Assembly (NCBI GenBank): GCA_020080175.1 | Contig: JAGHQL010000055.1 | Location: forward strand, 62,001 to 126,000 | DNA: 64,000 nucleotides | Direction of reading: 5' to 3' | Source: Glutinoglossum americanum | Taxonomy: Eukaryota > Ascomycota > Geoglossomycetes > Geoglossales > Geoglossaceae | In this document: in pieces, positions 61,540-64,000 of the stretch | How positions within the stretch are numbered: position 1 is the first letter of the stretch | How the letters are laid out: each line of letters starts with the position of its first letter | Notes under the pieces: model-generated | What the model was told of the DNA's origin: nothing | Seen by the model: only the letters and a program-made list of their open reading frames with translations | Database searches by the model: none | Program-made: the position numbers and the translations under genes

Positions 61540-62070
61540 GTGGGTGTAAGTGTCATACAGTAGACAGGAATGTCTTTGACGGACGTCATTCCATTAATGG
61601 AAAGAGCCCCCGCCGGTGTATCCACCCATAAAGGGGTCCGCTATGTCAGCACCGAAAGGACCGGAATATCTTTAGTGAAGGTCGATCCAATGGACTACTC
61701 TGTCCTGCCTCGTAGATATATTTTGGACAACACAAAGCAATTAAACAGCCATATCTTCATCGGATGACAACTCATCGGTGAAAGAGCTCTTGCTGCCGAG
61801 CCCACCCGCAGTAGATAAGCCCGCGATGTCATCGCGCAGTGAACAGGAACGTCTTTCGATGGAGGTTATACCATCGAAGAAAGAGTGTTTCTCGCCAATA
61901 TGCTCACCTGCAGTAAATGCACCCACGATGTCATCACGCAGTCGGACAGGAGGGTTCTCGGGAATCCCGTCCCATCGACGGGGCGGGATTCCCAGTTCCA
62001 TATCTGCCAGTAAATATATCCGCGATAGGACGGCATCACATGACGCCTCGAACGCATCGGTCACGATTGC
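61540..62070. repeat. Degenerate tandem repeat, unit about 90-105 bp
   Basis: Diverged copies of a unit with a core like GATGTCATCGCGCAG followed by ACAGGAACGTCTTT. The core is recognisable near 61549, 61641, 61825 and 61928, with a weaker one near 62022. Spacings are about 92, 184 (twice the unit) and 103 bp. A related fragment may lie near 62160-62215. Confidence 0.55.
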
Positions 62071-62073
62071 CAA
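61741..62073 (-). CDS. Hypothetical ORF encoding imperfect ~33-residue repeats (doubtful)
   Basis: A 110-residue frame lying in the tandem array. Two repeats are visible: LRDDIVGAFTAGEHIGEKHS then FFDGITSIERRS, and LRDDIAGLSTAGGLGSKSSF then TDELSSDEDMAV. A unit near 100 bp keeps the frame across copies, as selection might, but the array alone could do that. No family is recognised. It might be part of a larger spliced gene on this strand. Confidence 0.25.
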   Translation of the reverse strand: MAIVTDAFEASCDAVLSRIYLLADMELGIPPRRWDGIPENPPVRLRDDIVGAFTAGEHIGEKHSFFDGITSIERRSCSLRDDIAGLSTAGGLGSKSSFTDELSSDEDMAV

Positions 62074-63275
62074 GCCGCAACATCGACATCATGCAGTGAG
62101 CATAAAATGTCTGAGGTCCAACAAACTATCGATAGAAGAATAATGTCCACGCGAGAGATATTTGTAGCGCCTCCAGTTGTCATAAATGTTTTTAGTGAAA
62201 TTGGTTCCGCGAATATCCGGTCGGGGATGGCCCCCATTTTTCTGATAAAACGCCCATTCTAGAACACGTCGGCTAGATGAAAAGTCAAAAATTTCCAGAA
62301 AAGCAAACGAAAACAAAGAACTTATGATCTCATACCTCGATTACGCCATCCTTGTTTTCTTGTTTAGGCGTCCATAGTTATCAGATGAAGAGTCCACTAA
62401 TCGGCCGAGATCGGCCATGCCAAGGATCCGGGAGATCTGTTGAGAATCTCAATCTTGACCGGCCAGCGAACGCATCCGTCAGTCCTTTCTGGTGTTTGGA
62501 TTGCAAGTGACGTATTTCATCCCCGCACTCGCGGAAATTTAATTGGTTTCACAAAAACCTGAGACTTCGCTTCTGCCACCTTACATCGCATACCCGCTGC
62601 CAAAAGCTTAGACCTACCAACAGCTTCTCGACGAACGGATGCTTTCGGATGGAGTCTGAAGGCATCGCCCTCCACCGGAGGTGGTCTAGGCAAGCATGTA
62701 TGTATGTGTGTATAATGCATACATGTCGAGGGCGGAGGTGAAGCCGGGTCACATGTTGTGTGGTAGCTGCAGCAGCCCAAGCGAAGATTGTGTTGCTGAG
62801 GAGATACAAAGGCTGTGTTTGTGTAATCGAAGACCCTTGAAGGCCGCACCCAATCCGGGAGGTCACAGCATAAAAGGCAATTGTTTCGTACTATCTTGCT
62901 CCTATCTTATCTCGCATCTCGAAGTTGAGCTTCCCGCGTTCAATGCAGATCGGCGGGAGTTCAACTCTGGAATTGGGGGAGCACACCACCCATTAACTCA
63001 AGAATCGTCTGGAGGGCGCTATGACGGTGTGCGTCCAAGCTAGCCCGGTTGACGTAGACGTGAGATTGGCTTTTCTCGAGACCTCGGGATGCCAGGAGAT
63101 GTTTATTGAACAGACATTCGGGATGCAATGGCCCTTCTGGTGCTGCCTGGACCCAATGGCTTACCACAAACCAGTGGCGACTTTCACCTCGGGTTGCGTT
63201 GAGATACGTTGAATTACGTCTGTGGGAAGGAGTTACAGTCGTTGCTGAGTCACCATCTGTGTATTTTATGTAAGA

Positions 63276-63292
63276 TTAACCCTAACCCTACC
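63276..63292 (+). repeat. Short telomere-like string
   Basis: TTAACCCTAACCCTACC: two and a half CCCTAA-type units. Too short to mark a chromosome end. Confidence 0.5.
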
Positions 63293-63780
63293 TTATTTTA
63301 GCCCTCCCTCCGGAGTGACCGTCTTAGTCGGGGGCTTTTCTTCCAGTAGGACCTTGCGCTGCACTGTCCGTGGGGTCCTGCATCTGCACCACTCGCTTCG
63401 CATACATAATCCCGCTCAACCACACAACGTGTCGATCACAACTTGTTCTGGGCTCCGATCACCGGCACAAGTGTTGGGTCACTTTCCGGGAGTTGTTGGC
63501 CTTAGCATTCAGCCCTGTAGCGACGGTGGTCGCAATTGCTGCGAGCAGTCAATCGGCCATATTAGGCCAAGCCCGAGTCTATATGTCGAGCACTGCGTTC
63601 GGACTTGGATGACCTTGGATGACCTCCCAAGGGCCTTGTCCGTAAGGAGGGGCTGGACGCACATCATACATACAAAGAAATCTACTGGTCGACTTATCTT
63701 CGGTTCCCCTCCCTCTGGGTCTCTTTGCTCGTTTAGTCGCGAGAAACTCCCTCAATGCTTGGCTTCAATTCGGTGACCCC

Positions 63781-63947
63781 CTAACCTAGCGTAAATCCTC
63801 AAGGCATCACCATGTAGGTTAAAGGTGTTAAGCTGCTGACCTCGCATCGTTGCGAGGCTGATGTAAGGGATTTTACCAGGCAGGCTCCCTATATGCCACG
63901 ACAGGGCGCTAGGTTAGGAGAACTGACCGAAACCTGGGGAGCCTGCC
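63781..63947. repeat. Nested inverted repeats
   Basis: CCTAACCTAGCG (63781-63792) pairs with CGCTAGGTTAGG (63907-63918). GGCAGGCTCCC (63879-63889) pairs with GGGAGCCTGCC (63937-63947). A hairpin, CCTCGCA with TGCGAGG around TCGT, lies near 63840-63857. The two long pairings overlap and exclude each other. It could be an RNA switch-like structure or the remains of a small inverted-repeat element. Confidence 0.5.
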
Positions 63948-64000
63948 GAGTCGAACCACCCCCGCTGTTTCGTCCCCTCATGTATGGAGGATGGATGTGC

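Larger units (their letters stand above)
60917..64000. other. Gene-poor terminal region
   Basis: About 3 kb without a gene I can name. It holds a degenerate tandem array (about 61540-62070), a short telomere-like string and nested inverted repeats near the window end. A 153-codon frame at 63315-63776 has no recognisable content. Confidence 0.5.

Noticed and set aside
63276-63292. Possible subtelomere because of CCCTAA-like units
   Set aside because: Only two and a half units, with non-repeat sequence and no telomere array following in the remaining 700 bp.

Overview
The window is nuclear DNA of a filamentous ascomycete (Pezizomycotina). The genes carry many short GT-AG introns (about 46-160 bp, usually 50-70), several with a CTAAC-type branch site. 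Most predicted proteins are fungal orthologues. A frequency (FRQ) clock protein and a LipA/NB-ARC fusion, both filamentous-ascomycete families, narrow it further. The class cannot be fixed from this sequence. All gene models come from reading frames, splice consensus and remembered family sequences; no search was run.

Layout. 1-816: 3' part of CHO1 (phosphatidylserine synthase). 2.0-2.5 kb: a doubtful small ORF. 2.7-5.2 kb (-): pyruvate decarboxylase, nine exons. 6.9-12.9 kb (+): Bck1-type MAPKKK of the cell-wall-integrity cascade. 14.0-14.6 kb (-): ribosomal protein S26, divergent from a four-CBS/PB1 tail-anchored protein (15.0-17.2 kb, +). 17.9-21.6 kb (+): importin Kap121/Pse1. 22.0-23.1 kb (+): eIF3k, convergent with TSR4 (23.4-24.8 kb, -). 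25.1-27.0 kb (-): cofactor-independent phosphoglycerate mutase, divergent from MED9 (27.4-27.9 kb, +). 28.6-30.2 kb (+): serine hydroxymethyltransferase. 31.6-36.8 kb (-): a large STAND-type protein with an alpha/beta-hydrolase front and an NB-ARC core. 38.9-41.8 kb (-): frq. 43.9-46.0 kb (-): a conserved fungal protein of unknown function. 46.6-47.0 kb: a MITE-like element. 47.8-48.9 kb (-): NMN adenylyltransferase, divergent from an MFS transporter (49.8-51.6 kb, +). 51.9-53.7 kb (-): FMP25-like mitochondrial RCC1 protein, divergent from COG3 (54.0-56.7 kb, +). 57.1-58.5 kb (+): calmodulin-dependent kinase. 59.1-60.9 kb (+): SDS23-type CBS protein. 61-64 kb: gene-poor, with a degenerate ~100-bp tandem array and nested inverted repeats.

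This is ordinary core gene space (glycolysis/fermentation, one-carbon and NAD metabolism, translation, nuclear import, Golgi tethering, kinase signalling) rather than an operon-like cluster or a biosynthetic island. The most interesting locus is frq. Its only coding intron contains a TAATG stop-start overlap. Retaining the intron would close the long frame after 102 codons and open an 887-residue FRQ at once, against 973 residues when spliced. This resembles the long/short FRQ pair of Neurospora but rests on a different arrangement. The frq upstream region is about 2 kb, with a GATC/CGAT cluster and an octamer array. No retroviral, LTR-type or Polinton-like element, no CRISPR array and no convincing tRNA or rRNA gene was seen.
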